This document shows, one piece after another, positions 1-9,190 of a stretch of DNA of 64,000 nt; the stretch's first letter is position 1; each line of letters begins with the position of its first letter. The notes under the pieces are model-generated. The model saw only the letters and a program-made list of their open reading frames with translations, ran no database searches and had not been told where the DNA came from. The DNA lies in assembly GCA_014695325.1 (NCBI GenBank), contig JACJNZ010000052.1, positions 124,001 to 188,000 of the forward strand, written 5' to 3'. This DNA comes from Cyanobacteria bacterium FACHB-502. GTDB taxonomy: Bacteria > Cyanobacteriota > Cyanobacteriia > Elainellales > Elainellaceae. Position numbers and translations under genes: made by a program.

Positions 1-17
1 GAGTCGTACTTTGACAT
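1..17 (-). CDS. clpX: ClpX N-terminus (partial, cut by window edge)
   Basis: The reverse strand shows a G-rich ribosome site just after the clpP stop, then ATG and codons for M-S-K-Y-D-S before the window ends. Cyanobacterial ClpX, the ATP-dependent unfoldase of the ClpXP protease, starts with exactly this MSKYDS. It begins 9 bases after the clpP stop, so the two are almost certainly cotranscribed. Only 17 bases are visible, so the call rests on this short match plus the conserved tig-clpP-clpX order. Confidence 0.8.
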
Positions 18-26
18 ATTTTCCCC

Positions 27-746
27 TTACTGCACAGCGGCAATCGATTCACCGGGCATCGGCAGATTTTGACGCGCAATCACCTGATCGATCAGACCAT
101 AGTTCTTGGCTTCTTCGGCAGACATAAAGAAATCGCGCTCCGTGTCCGCTTCAATTCGTTCGAGCGGCTGTCCAGTATGATAAGCCAACAGCTCGTTGAG
201 CGTACGTTTGTGGTAAAGAATTTCCTTCGCCTGAATCTCGATATCCACCGCCTGACCCTGTGCCCCACCGAGCGGCTGGTGAATCATGATGCGGGAATTG
301 GGCAGTGAAAGCCGTTTCCCGGCTGCGCCCCCGCAAAGCAGAAACGCCCCCATACTGGCAGCTAGACCGTAACAGATAGTCACGACATCAGGACGAACCT
401 GCTGCATTGTGTCATAGATAGCCATCCCCGCCGTTACAGAGCCACCCGGCGAGTTGATATAAAGCTGAATATCGCGCTCCGGGTCTTCCGCATCGAGGAA
501 CAGGAGTTGAGCTACGATCGCATCGGCAATCGTATCGTCTACCTGAGTGCCCAGGAAGATAATCCGCTCCCGCAGCAACCGTGAGTAGATGTCAAAGGCT
601 CGCTCACCGCGCCCAGACTGCTCAACCACCATCGGCACAACGCCGCCAGAGATGGATGCGCTCGTTACAGGATGGCTGCCAAGCGATGTAATTTGAGGAG
701 TCCGAATGCTGAGCAGATCGGAGTGAGGAAGTTGAGGTTTAGCCAT
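27..746 (-). CDS. clpP: ATP-dependent Clp protease proteolytic subunit ClpP
   Basis: Serine peptidase subunit that forms the double-heptamer chamber and degrades proteins fed by ClpX. The 239-residue protein has the ClpP hallmarks: INSPGGSV, the catalytic Ser in GLAASMGAF, the catalytic His in [14 protein letters not shown], and the Asp region [18 protein letters not shown]. The stretch [21 protein letters not shown] is typical of the cyanobacterial ClpP encoded beside clpX. The start is set at the ATG for MAKPQ; in-frame ATG (773) and GTG (800) codons would add 9 or 18 residues and cannot be excluded. clpX follows 9 bases downstream and tig lies about 550 bp upstream on the same strand. Confidence 0.95.
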   Translation of the reverse strand: MAKPQLPHSDLLSIRTPQITSLGSHPVTSASISGGVVPMVVEQSGRGERAFDIYSRLLRERIIFLGTQVDDTIADAIVAQLLFLDAEDPERDIQLYINSPGGSVTAGMAIYDTMQQVRPDVVTICYGLAASMGAFLLCGGAAGKRLSLPNSRIMIHQPLGGAQGQAVDIEIQAKEILYHKRTLNELLAYHTGQPLERIEADTERDFFMSAEEAKNYGLIDQVIARQNLPMPGESIAAVQ

Positions 747-1292
747 AGCAGGAATGAAGTGTCGTGAGTTCATTCTGACAAATTCAAGCACAATTGGCAC
801 GTGACAGGCTCAACAACTCTTATCAACGGTAGACCAAGACGCTCTCGAAGCAAACCCTGTGAATCTCCCGACAGTTGACTTTTGAGCACTCATCTCACCA
901 ATAAATATGGGCAATCCGGCTCCAAGGAAATCGAACTTTGAGCGATGCGAAGCAATTTCCCCTATCAATTTCCCCTAGAAGCAATTTCCTCTATAAGGTA
1001 ATCGATCGTGATGCTACTGCCATCCTACATTCAATCTAAAGCGATGTTACAAAACAGCCTCAGCGACTGCTTTAACGCAATGCTCTGCTGACGCAATGGA
1101 TAGCAGGGGTTAGGATTCTCTCAGCTCGGTTCCTCCAGTGGAACGGTAGAAGATTTGCCAACAACGCTGACTCCCCTTCACCCGTTCCGAGAAAACATAG
1201 AGGAAAATGAGGACTACCGTTTCAGGGCTTATCGTTTCGCAGGATTACGCTTAAGCATAAGGTAAAACGATCGAGCGCCCATTGCTCCTCAA
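747..1292. other. tig-clpP intergenic region
   Basis: About 545 bases with no convincing gene on either strand. It probably holds the clpP promoter. Around 945-1008 there are three near-copies of AATTTCCCCT/AATTTCCTCT, the last running into AAGGTAATCG. This looks like a decayed copy of the CGCAGTTCCCC...GGGGTAATC palindrome found elsewhere in the window. No clear terminator follows tig. Confidence 0.5.
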
Positions 1293-2840
1293 CTATTTCT
1301 TTGACTTTCCTGACTGAGATTTTTTAGGCTCTGCGTCAGGAGCAGCGGCGGCTGCACTTTCCGCCGTGGCTTCTGGTGTAGCTTCAACTTCCGGTTCGGC
1401 TTCCGGTTCGACGGTTGATGCTTCGACCTCGATCGTTTCTTCTGCTGCCGAGGTTTCCTCAGTAGGGTCTTCCTCGGAAAGCTCAAGATCTTCGTCGTCT
1501 CCGTCCTTCTTCAGGGTTCCTTCTGGCACAAGCTCAACTGTATTGTTTTGCTCCAGCCAGTCGATAATCTTGTCCTTCAGCAGGTCTTCTTCCACGACTT
1601 CGCGCAGTTTTTGCATATCGACGCCTTCCGTAGATTGACCCTCGATCAACTCAGCGACTTTTGCATCGACTTCTGCTGCCTCGACCTTAATCGAGTGTGC
1701 TTTCGCGACTTCTCCCAGCGTCAGGGTTCGCATCAGCCGCTTGATTGCCTCTGGACGCGCCTGCTGCCGCAGCATATCAACGATTTCAGGGGTGAACATT
1801 TTTTTCACGTCCATTCCCTGCTGGCTCATTTGCATTGCCGTCTGGGTAATCGAGTGGTCAACTTCCCGCTTGACCAGGGTTTCAGGCAGCTCTACTTCGA
1901 TATGGTTCACCAGCTCGTTCAGCAGTGCTTCCTGTTTGTTGTCCTTAGTTTTGCGATCGGCTTCTTCCTGAAAACGCTTTTCGAGCGATTGGCGCAGCTC
2001 TTCTAGCGTTTCAAACTCGCTCACTTCCTGGGCAAAGTCATCGTCCAGTTCCGGCAGTTCCCGCCCCTTCAGCTCTTTCATCGTCACGGTAAAGACGGCT
2101 GGCTTGCCTGCCAGATCTGCCTGCGGGTAGCCTTCGGGGAACTGTGCCTGGACTTCCTTAGTTTCACCAGGCTTCATGCCGATCATGCCGTCGATAAAGC
2201 CTTCGATAAATCTGCCTTCTAATAGCTCGATCTCAAAGTCTTCTGCGCTGCCGCCGGGAATTTCGGGCGGTTCTTCGCCTTCGGGCGCGTCTGCAGCGGT
2301 GAGGCGTCCTTTGAAGTCAACGGTAGCAAGGTCGCCTTCTTCTGCCGGACGGTCTTCGACGGGAACCAGGGTCGCCGACCGCTTGCGGTAGTCCTCTAGC
2401 GTGCTTTCGATTCGCGTTGGGTCATACTTCACTTCTTCTGCCTGCACCGTCAGCCCGGTGTATTCCTTCAGCGCCACCGTGGGCGGCACATCTACCGCAG
2501 CGGAGAAACTAAGGGCAGCCCCGGGCTGATACTGAGCCACCAAATCCTCAAACGACGATTTCAGCTCAAAATTACCGAGCGCGTCAATCTTCTCCTGCTC
2601 TAGAGCCTGCTTCAGGCTGTTTTGCACCAGATCCTCAACAACGGCGGCTTTAATGCGCTCCGAGCCAAATCGCTGAATTAAAACCTGGCGCGGCACTTTG
2701 CCCTTGCGGAACCCAGGAATATTGACAGAGCGGGTGAACTCCTGCAATGTTTTGTCATATGCCTGTTGTGACATCTCAGGGGTCACTTCGATCTGCAAAC
2801 CTATCTGACTCGCGGGCAGTTTTTCCTGGGTTACTTTCAT
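1293..2840 (-). CDS. tig: Trigger factor (ribosome-associated chaperone and peptidyl-prolyl isomerase)
   Basis: Binds near the ribosomal exit tunnel and helps nascent chains fold. The 515-residue protein has the N-terminal ribosome-binding domain with the signature GFRKGKVPRQVL (about residues 44-55), an FKBP-type PPIase domain (about 165-260, with DLATVDFKG and FIDGMIGMKPGETKEV) and the helical chaperone arms. It is longer than the 432-residue E. coli protein. From about residue 440 it carries a low-complexity acidic tail rich in Glu, Ala, Pro and Thr, ending in a lysine-rich tip (KKSQSGKSKK). It is the first gene of the conserved tig-clpP-clpX set and diverges from asd. Confidence 0.96.
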   Translation of the reverse strand: MKVTQEKLPASQIGLQIEVTPEMSQQAYDKTLQEFTRSVNIPGFRKGKVPRQVLIQRFGSERIKAAVVEDLVQNSLKQALEQEKIDALGNFELKSSFEDLVAQYQPGAALSFSAAVDVPPTVALKEYTGLTVQAEEVKYDPTRIESTLEDYRKRSATLVPVEDRPAEEGDLATVDFKGRLTAADAPEGEEPPEIPGGSAEDFEIELLEGRFIEGFIDGMIGMKPGETKEVQAQFPEGYPQADLAGKPAVFTVTMKELKGRELPELDDDFAQEVSEFETLEELRQSLEKRFQEEADRKTKDNKQEALLNELVNHIEVELPETLVKREVDHSITQTAMQMSQQGMDVKKMFTPEIVDMLRQQARPEAIKRLMRTLTLGEVAKAHSIKVEAAEVDAKVAELIEGQSTEGVDMQKLREVVEEDLLKDKIIDWLEQNNTVELVPEGTLKKDGDDEDLELSEEDPTEETSAAEETIEVEASTVEPEAEPEVEATPEATAESAAAAAPDAEPKKSQSGKSKK

Positions 2841-3246
2841 CGTTTTCTCGTCACATCGTCACTTCTAGACGGCTGAGCTTTGATTTTGCGCTGCCGCAAT
2901 TAGCTATGGTAACTGATTCTGGCCTATCCTGATGCTGAATCACGAGCGAGGTTGTGAGAATCTGCCCATATGCCGATTTATTGAGCAGATGAGAATTTAG
3001 CAAGGAATTATTAGGTATCAGAGCGAAGCTGTGCAGCAAAAGTCAGCTATTATCGGTGTTAAAGATTAAAAAGTTTAAGATGAGCTAAGACGGGCAAGTT
3101 AAACTTATTATTAATTTAAACTTCTCTTTATCTCACTTCACCGATCGTCTCTTTAACTTCTAAAAGCAGCCCTAATTCTTTAGTCTACTAAGATTGAAAA
3201 TCAGCTTAAAAAACAAAATTTGATTCTTTATACGGAGGAGATTAAT
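2841..3246. promoter_or_regulatory. Divergent promoter region tig / asd
   Basis: About 405 bases between two divergently transcribed genes, so it must hold both promoters. The half near asd is AT-rich. An imperfect AT-rich dyad (AAGTTAAA...TTTAAACTT) lies at 3096-3123 and could be an operator or part of a promoter. No coding sequence is supported. Promoter boxes were not assigned because several AT-rich candidates exist. Confidence 0.5.
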
Positions 3247-4293
3247 TTGCTCAAGACATATCGCGTTGCTATTTTGGGCGCAACCGGAGCCGTTGGAGTC
3301 GAACTACTAGAGTTGTTAGAGCAGCGGCACTTTCCGATCGCAGACCTCAAGCTGCTTGCTTCTCCGCGATCGGCAGGGCAGCAGGTAAAGTTCAACGGCG
3401 AGACTTTAACTGTGCAGCCCGTAGATGATCGATCGTTTGACGGGGTTGATTTGGTGCTGGCATCGGCGGGTGGCTCTGTCTCGAAAGCCTTTGCGTCTAA
3501 AGCCGTTGCCGCTGGCGCAGTAATGATCGACAATTCCAGCGCGTTTCGCATGAATCCCGACGTGCCGTTGGTCGTCCCCGAAGTTAACCCGGAGGCAGCC
3601 GCCCAGCATCAAGGCATTATTGCTAACCCAAACTGCACGACAATTCTAATGTCCGTTGCCGTGTATCCACTGCATCAGGTGCAGCCCATTCAGCGCATTG
3701 TTGCTGCCACTTATCAGTCTGCCAGTGGAGCCGGAGCGAGAGCAATGGAAGAAGTCAAGGTGCAGTCCCGCGCCATTCTTGCCGGAGAAACACCCCAGGC
3801 TGAGATTTTTCCCTACCCGCTTGCCTTTAATCTTTTTCCGCATAACTCTCCGCTAAGCGAATCGGGCTACTGCGAGGAAGAGCTCAAGATGGTGAACGAG
3901 ACGCGCAAAATTTTTGGTGCGCCCGATCTGCGGATCACAGCGACCTGTGTACGGGTTCCCGTACTCCGCGCCCACTCGGAAGCGATTAACCTGGAGTTTG
4001 CTTCGCCGTTTAGCGTAGTTCAGGCACGCGAAATCTTAGCTCAGGCTCTGGGAGTCCAGCTCGTTGAAAACTGGCAAACCAACTACTTCCCGATGCCGAT
4101 CGAAGCCAGCGGCAAAGACAATGTTTTAGTTGGGCGCATCCGCCAAGATCTCTCAAACCCGAATGGTCTAGAGCTGTGGCTCAGCGGTGATCAAATTCGC
4201 AAGGGAGCCGCCCTGAATGCGGTTCAAATTGCCGAGTTGCTGGCAGCACAAAACTTAATTCGTCCTGCTGAGCCAGTGGCGACAGTGCGCTAG
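3247..4293 (+). CDS. asd: Aspartate-semialdehyde dehydrogenase
   Basis: Reduces aspartyl phosphate to aspartate semialdehyde with NADPH, the branch point to lysine/diaminopimelate, threonine and methionine. It has the Rossmann signature VAILGATGAVG at the N-terminus, the active-site Cys in ANPNCTT, the SASGAGARAMEE segment and the substrate-binding His in RVPVLRAHSEA. The start is placed at TTG 3247, which follows a strong GGAGGAG site (3234-3240) by six bases and gives a normal N-terminus (MLKTYRVAIL, 348 residues). The upstream in-frame TTG at 3220 has no ribosome site. dapA follows on the same strand. Confidence 0.95.
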   Translation: MLKTYRVAILGATGAVGVELLELLEQRHFPIADLKLLASPRSAGQQVKFNGETLTVQPVDDRSFDGVDLVLASAGGSVSKAFASKAVAAGAVMIDNSSAFRMNPDVPLVVPEVNPEAAAQHQGIIANPNCTTILMSVAVYPLHQVQPIQRIVAATYQSASGAGARAMEEVKVQSRAILAGETPQAEIFPYPLAFNLFPHNSPLSESGYCEEELKMVNETRKIFGAPDLRITATCVRVPVLRAHSEAINLEFASPFSVVQAREILAQALGVQLVENWQTNYFPMPIEASGKDNVLVGRIRQDLSNPNGLELWLSGDQIRKGAALNAVQIAELLAAQNLIRPAEPVATVR

Positions 4294-4645
4294 ACGGTGC
4301 GCTAGGTAGATTGACTGCCGCTTGTGTAGGATGTGTTAGCACAGGGTGAGGTATTGCCCCCAGAAATTAAATTGAGGGGTTACGGCGATCATTCTGTAGC
4401 GAGACTTGCAAAGCAACCGCCCAAACCATTCTGCCTAACCCATTACAAAGCAGAGCATGGCACTTTAGGAACAGGATTGCAGTCTTTTGAGCATTGAGCG
4501 CGATCGAGGGTCGATCGAATTCCTGCCCAATGACCCGAAGGGGAAACTGCTTCGCCAGGTCTAGCCAATCGCTCAACCCATGCCGATTAACTTGCTGAAT
4601 TGTTTATCGCTTAATATTTATCGCTCAATGAGGAGTGCGTCGCGT
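4294..4645. other. asd-dapA intergenic region
   Basis: About 350 bases with no supported gene. At 4531-4556 there is an inverted-orientation relative of the window's CTTCGCAGTTCCCC palindrome (here GAAGGGGAAACTGCTTCGCC). The region probably contains a separate dapA promoter or leader. Confidence 0.45.
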
Positions 4646-5539
4646 GTGACCGAGTTTGGACGAGTTTTAACCGCAATGATTACGCCATTTCAGGAAGATG
4701 GCAGTGTCAACTACGCGGTCGCTGAAGAGCTGGCTGCTTACCTGGTTGCTCATGGAACAGATACACTGGTAGTCTGCGGTACAACGGGCGAATCTCCGAC
4801 GCTGACCTGGAGCGAAGAACACGATTTATTTCAGGCAGTGCAGAATGCAACATCAGGCAAAGCCAAAATTATTGCAGGCACAGGGTCAAATTCCACCCAT
4901 GAAGCTGTTACAGCCACCCAAAAAGCTTCTAAAATAGGAATAGACGGGACGCTTCAGGTCGTTCCCTACTACAACAAACCTCCGCAGGCAGGGCTGTATC
5001 AGCATTTCAAATCGATCGCTGAAGCAAGTCCCGAACTGCCTATGATCCTTTACAACATTCCTGGACGGACTGGTCAGAACCTCTTGCCTGAAACGGTTGC
5101 CCGTCTGGCTGAGATTCCAAACATTGTCGCCATTAAAGAGGCAAGCGGGAATCTCGACCAGGTTAGTCAGGTTCGCCGTCTTACGTCCCCTGATTTCTTG
5201 ATTTACTCTGGAGATGATTCGCTGACGATGCCGATTCTTGCTGTAGGCGGCTATGGTGTTGTCAGTGTTGCAAGCCATTTAGTCGGTTCGCAGATTCAGC
5301 AGATGATTCAAGCGTTTGAGCAGGGAAAGGTTCAAGTGGCAGCTCAGATGCACCTCCAGCTATTTCCCCTGTTTAAGGCACTCTTCACGGTGACAAATCC
5401 CATTCCTGTGAAGGCGGCACTTCGACTTCAGGGATGGCAGGTTGGCTCAACACGCCTGCCTCTCGCTGAAGACTCTACCAACTTTGAGATGCTGCTTAAG
5501 ACCGCAATGACCGATCTGGGCTTACTGGAGGCAGCATAA
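4646..5539 (+). CDS. dapA: 4-hydroxy-tetrahydrodipicolinate synthase
   Basis: Condenses pyruvate with aspartate semialdehyde, the first committed step to diaminopimelate and lysine, using the product of the upstream asd. The TIM-barrel enzyme shows the GTTGES motif, the catalytic Tyr in [13 protein letters not shown] and the Schiff-base Lys in VAIKEASGN. The start is placed at GTG 4646 ([15 protein letters not shown]), which follows AGGAG at 4631-4635 and matches the usual N-terminus, giving 297 residues. Upstream ATGs at 4580 and 4628 would add unconserved residues. asd, dapA and rnj in this order are a conserved cyanobacterial neighbourhood. Confidence 0.95.
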   Translation: MTEFGRVLTAMITPFQEDGSVNYAVAEELAAYLVAHGTDTLVVCGTTGESPTLTWSEEHDLFQAVQNATSGKAKIIAGTGSNSTHEAVTATQKASKIGIDGTLQVVPYYNKPPQAGLYQHFKSIAEASPELPMILYNIPGRTGQNLLPETVARLAEIPNIVAIKEASGNLDQVSQVRRLTSPDFLIYSGDDSLTMPILAVGGYGVVSVASHLVGSQIQQMIQAFEQGKVQVAAQMHLQLFPLFKALFTVTNPIPVKAALRLQGWQVGSTRLPLAEDSTNFEMLLKTAMTDLGLLEAA

Positions 5540-5817
5540 CTGGAAACCTTTGCAGGTCGGCTGCCTATAAAGTTTCAGACAATTAAATACCAATGAATTC
5601 CGATAAAGCGAACCCTAATCAAGACTGACGCGAAGCAAGTTGATGCAACATCACTCAAGCCTTTTCTGTACGTTTTGGGGCTGATTGCTTTATTTCCTGC
5701 CTTTGGCGATCGTCCTTGTCCGCAATACCTGGCTCCTGTTGACGTTATTGCTCAGGCTTTCCTTCTTTCCATTTCCAGTCGTTTACCAACACCTAGTAAA
5801 GTTAGTTACAACCACAC

Positions 5818-7575
5818 ATGAGTCAAAACGGTTCTGCAAGTGCGCTTAAAGTCATTCCGCTCGGAGGACTGCACGAAATTGGTAAGAATACCTGCGTCTT
5901 TGAATACAACGATGAGATTGTGCTGCTGGATGCAGGCTTGGCGTTCCCCACTGATGGAATGCATGGCGTTAACGTGGTGCTGCCTGACACGAGGTATTTA
6001 CGCGAAAATCGCCACAAAATTAAGGGCATGATTGTCACCCATGGTCACGAAGACCATATTGGCGGTATCCCCTTTCACCTAAAACAGTTCGACGTACCTG
6101 TGATTTATGGTCCTCGTCTCGCAATGTCACTGCTGCAAGACAAGCTGGAAGAGGCAGGCGTTGCAGAGCGAACCGAGCTGCGAACGGTGCAACCGCGGGA
6201 AATCGTGCGAATTGGCACTTACTTCCTGGTGGAATACATCCGCAACACTCACTCGATCGCCGACAGCTTTAGCGTGGCAATCCACACGCCTGTTGGAGTT
6301 GTGATCCATACTGGCGACTTTAAGTTTGACCATACACCTGTAGACGGCGAGAAGTTTGACCTTCAGCGATTGGCAGAACACGGTGAAAAGGGCGTTCTCT
6401 GTTTGATCAGTGATTCCACGAACTCAGAAGTTCCGGGCTTCACGCCGTCAGAGCGTTCCGTGTTTCCCAACCTCGATCGCACGTTCAGTCAGGCTCAGGG
6501 ACGCTTGATTGTCACCACTTTTGCTTCATCGGTGCACCGGGTCAACATGATTCTGGAATTGGCGAAGAAGCACAAGCGAGCCGTGGCAGTGATCGGGCGA
6601 TCGATGCTGAATGTGATCGCTCACGCCCGCAACCTGGGCTACATCAAGTGCGAAGACGATTTATTTGTGCCGCTCAATATGGTCAACAAGATGCCAGATG
6701 AGAAGGTGCTGATTCTCACGACCGGGTCGCAGGGTGAGCCGATGGCTGCTTTAACCCGCATTGCCAATCAATCGCACCGTCAGGTGAAGATTCGCGAGGG
6801 CGATACCGTTATCTTTTCAGCAAACCCGATTCCGGGGAATACGATCGCTGTGGTTGGCACGATCGACAAACTGATGATGCAGGGCGCGAAGGTCGTTTAT
6901 GGACGCGATAAAGGGATCCACGTTTCCGGTCACGGTGCCCAGGAAGACCAGAAGCTGATGCTAGCTCTTACCCGTCCTAAGTTTTTCCTGCCCGTTCACG
7001 GCGAACACCGAATGCTGGTCAAACACTCCGAAACGGCTCAGAGCATGGGCGTTCCGGCTGAGAATATGGTGATTATTGATAACGGTGATGTGGTCGAACT
7101 AACCCAGGACAGCATCTGCATCAGCGACAAAGTTCCTTCAGGAATTGAACTGGTGGATTCTGCCCATGCGGGTGTGGTGCATCAGCAGGTGCTGAAAGAA
7201 CGGCAGCAGCTTGCCGAAGAAGGCATTGTCACGATCGCCGCTGCTTTGGGCTGGAAAGGTGAACTGATCGCGAAGCCCGAAATTCACCTGCGCGGTGTGG
7301 CAACGGCGATCGAAGCCGCTAAGCTAGAGCAGTCGATCATGCAAACGATCGAAACTGTGGTGGATAGCCGCTGGTCAGACTATAGCCGCACGATCGGCAG
7401 CCTGATCGAAGTGGACTGGGATCGGGTGCGAGTTGATCTCGAAACGGAACTCCGGCGAATGCTGCGACGTGAGCTTCAGAATAATCCAACGCTGCTGTTC
7501 CTGCTGCAAAAGCCAACCGAGCAGCCTGTCAGTACCGCCCGTAGACAGCGATCGACTGCAAAAGTTGCGTCTTAA
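5818..7575 (+). CDS. rnj: Ribonuclease J
   Basis: Metallo-beta-lactamase ribonuclease with endo- and 5'-exonuclease activity in mRNA decay and rRNA maturation. The 585-residue protein has the zinc motif THGHEDHIGG (about residue 73), HTGDFKFDHTP, the beta-CASP region (TTFASSVHRVNMI...GRSMLN) and the late histidine motif SGHGAQEDQ followed by FLPVHGEHRML. The last ~20 residues are basic and low-complexity. It lies downstream of dapA and is followed by a strong hairpin terminator. Confidence 0.95.
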   Translation: MSQNGSASALKVIPLGGLHEIGKNTCVFEYNDEIVLLDAGLAFPTDGMHGVNVVLPDTRYLRENRHKIKGMIVTHGHEDHIGGIPFHLKQFDVPVIYGPRLAMSLLQDKLEEAGVAERTELRTVQPREIVRIGTYFLVEYIRNTHSIADSFSVAIHTPVGVVIHTGDFKFDHTPVDGEKFDLQRLAEHGEKGVLCLISDSTNSEVPGFTPSERSVFPNLDRTFSQAQGRLIVTTFASSVHRVNMILELAKKHKRAVAVIGRSMLNVIAHARNLGYIKCEDDLFVPLNMVNKMPDEKVLILTTGSQGEPMAALTRIANQSHRQVKIREGDTVIFSANPIPGNTIAVVGTIDKLMMQGAKVVYGRDKGIHVSGHGAQEDQKLMLALTRPKFFLPVHGEHRMLVKHSETAQSMGVPAENMVIIDNGDVVELTQDSICISDKVPSGIELVDSAHAGVVHQQVLKERQQLAEEGIVTIAAALGWKGELIAKPEIHLRGVATAIEAAKLEQSIMQTIETVVDSRWSDYSRTIGSLIEVDWDRVRVDLETELRRMLRRELQNNPTLLFLLQKPTEQPVSTARRQRSTAKVAS

Positions 7576-7634
7576 TGTCCGTCGTTTGCTGCATCTGGCG
7601 ACTGAATCTTGAATTGAATCGGAGCAATTGAACT

Positions 7635-7672
7635 AAAGCGATCGTCCTTTTTCTGGGGCGATCGTTTTTTTT
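7635..7672 (+). terminator. Rho-independent terminator after rnj
   Basis: A hairpin with the self-complementary arm CGATCG extended by AAG/TTT outside and TCC/GGG inside closes a short loop and runs directly into at least eight T residues. It sits 60 bases after the rnj stop and should end the asd-dapA-rnj transcript. Confidence 0.85.
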
Positions 7673-7692
7673 GATTCTTTTATAGAACTGCT

Positions 7693-7732
7693 TTAATCCC
7701 CGCTAATCCCTGCTGATCTCCGCTAATCCCCG
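7693..7732. repeat. Four tandem 10-bp repeats
   Basis: Four adjacent 10-mers: TTAATCCCCG, CTAATCCCTG, CTGATCTCCG, CTAATCCCCG. The consensus is CTAATCCCCG with one to three changes per unit. It lies between the rnj terminator and the next gene. Confidence 0.85.
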
Positions 7733-8089
7733 AGTGCTTCATGCTTTGCATTCAATCCAGCCGGCAGCATAGACCGTAAATCTACGCATACTATCCACCC
7801 CTACCCTAAAAGTTAAGTGGTATTACGGCGATCGATTAAAGGGAGTTTTGGCAAAATTGCCCTAGATTCAATTAAGTTCCTTTGCAGATGAGTTGCTTGC
7901 AAATTTTGCGATCGTTTCCGATTTGAGCCGGTTTGCTTTTGTAGATCCGGTCATACAGATTTAAAGACAAGGTTCAACCTCAGACAAACTGCACCTCACT
8001 TCATCGCAGCACCAATCTAGAGTTACCTTTCGCCACGCTATCCCCCAAAGCCCGCTTCTCTAAAATCACTTCACCAGAAGGAGAACATC

Positions 8090-8380
8090 ATGAACGCATC
8101 TCATTCGACTTATCACCAACCCGTTGACCTGCTGCTGCCCCTGCGTCACTGGCTTGACAATATCGAACTGCAAAACCCGAAGCTGGCGCACCAAATCTGC
8201 CGCCTGATTCCGGCGCAGTGCCCCTTTGAGCGTGATGTTCAGTTCTGTGGACGGACGTTGTTTCACGTTCCACCCATGTGCAAGCTGAACCCTCTATACG
8301 AGCAGGTTGTGGGCTTGCGCTTCCGGGCGTTGTGCTACTTGGCAGACGTTTGCGGCGAAGATATCAGCCGCTATTGCTAG
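8090..8380 (+). CDS. Mo-dependent nitrogenase C-terminal domain family protein
   Basis: A 96-residue cytosolic protein. The segments LLLPLRHWLDNIELQNPKLA, CRLIPAQCPFERDVQFCGRT, PPMCKLNPLYEQVVGLRFRA and LADVCGEDISRYC match the small family named after the C-terminal part of a nitrogenase-related protein (Mo-nitro_C). Six cysteines are present and several are conserved in the family. The ribosome site GAAGGAG before ATG 8090 fixes the start. Despite the family name, such stand-alone proteins occur in many cyanobacteria, including non-diazotrophs, and the function is not established. No nif genes lie in the window. Confidence 0.82.
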   Translation: MNASHSTYHQPVDLLLPLRHWLDNIELQNPKLAHQICRLIPAQCPFERDVQFCGRTLFHVPPMCKLNPLYEQVVGLRFRALCYLADVCGEDISRYC

Positions 8381-8694
8381 CAGCCATCATTGCTAGCAGG
8401 CATTCATTCAAAAGCGCGAATTGATTCAATTGCCCAGCGGGAAAAACTGCTTCGCATCACTCACTTTAGTTGTGCGAAACCCAGAAACAAAATTTGGTAG
8501 CCCTGTCAGATTAGTTTGAGAAGCGATCGGATCAAGAAACGCTCGAACAAGACCGAGGCACGATCGTCGAAACGCCTAAGAGAACAATAAACGGGCAAAT
8601 CTTGAACAGTTTATTAGCGAATTTCTCAATATTTTCTGGCACGGTTGACGGAACGCGAAAATGAACGGCTGAATTCACAGCGCAACCTATCAGC
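8381..8694. other. Intergenic region between two convergent genes
   Basis: About 310 bases between the plus-strand gene ending at 8380 and the minus-strand TMEM14 gene. It carries a relative of the window's short palindrome in inverted orientation at 8431-8457 (GGGAAAAACTGCTTCGCA). A direct repeat ATTGCTAGCAG spans the stop of the preceding gene. No gene is supported. Confidence 0.4.
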
Positions 8695-9000
8695 TTACCC
8701 AAATACCAATGACAGCAGCGTTAATGCCCCTGCTAATACCATCAATCCCGCAGGCATAAACTTTCGAGTTTTAAAGAGGCGCACAGCGAACACGATCACG
8801 AGAACGATCGCCACGATCGTCGCAATAGGCAATCCCCAATTCAATCCCTGCTGCTGAGCCACTCCGCTCACAATCAGCAAAATACCGCTAATTATCCCAG
8901 AAACCAGGGAAGTAGTGCTGCCTGCTTTGGTATATCCTAAAACGCCGCCGACCAGAGCTAAAACGCCATAAACATAGGTTGCCAAAATATCTAAACTCAC
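8695..9000 (-). CDS. TMEM14 (UPF0136) family small membrane protein
   Basis: A 101-residue protein with four hydrophobic segments: YVYGVLALVGGVLGYTKAGS, LVSGIISGILLIVSGVA, LPIATIVAIVLVIVFAVRLF and AGLMVLAGALTLLSLVFG. The early G-G-x-x-G-Y-x-K-A-G-S and the late RLFKTRKFMPAGLM segments are the recognisable marks of the family, shared by cyanobacteria, chloroplasts (FAX proteins) and mitochondria. Plastid relatives are linked to fatty-acid export, but the bacterial role is unproven. It stands alone. Confidence 0.85.
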   Translation of the reverse strand: MSLDILATYVYGVLALVGGVLGYTKAGSTTSLVSGIISGILLIVSGVAQQQGLNWGLPIATIVAIVLVIVFAVRLFKTRKFMPAGLMVLAGALTLLSLVFG

Positions 9001-9190
9001 AGCTTCTTCCCAAAAATAAAGTTGTTAATGACTGCAAATTATGCCAGTAAACGCAAAGGTTTTTTGCAGTTTGACAGGGATTAAAATCTTTCTTTACGCA
9101 GATTGACTCGGCGTTTTTATCTCAATTCACCGCCGCGATTCCGCGCATTATCGCATTGAAGAAAGCGGCAATTATTGATAGATTGACCGC

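Larger units (their letters stand above)
7576..8089. other. rnj-downstream intergenic region
   Basis: About 510 bases without a gene. It holds the rnj terminator, a 4 x 10 bp tandem repeat (7693-7732), and then probably the promoter and leader of the small gene at 8090, which has a strong AAGGAG ribosome site just upstream of its ATG. Confidence 0.6.
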
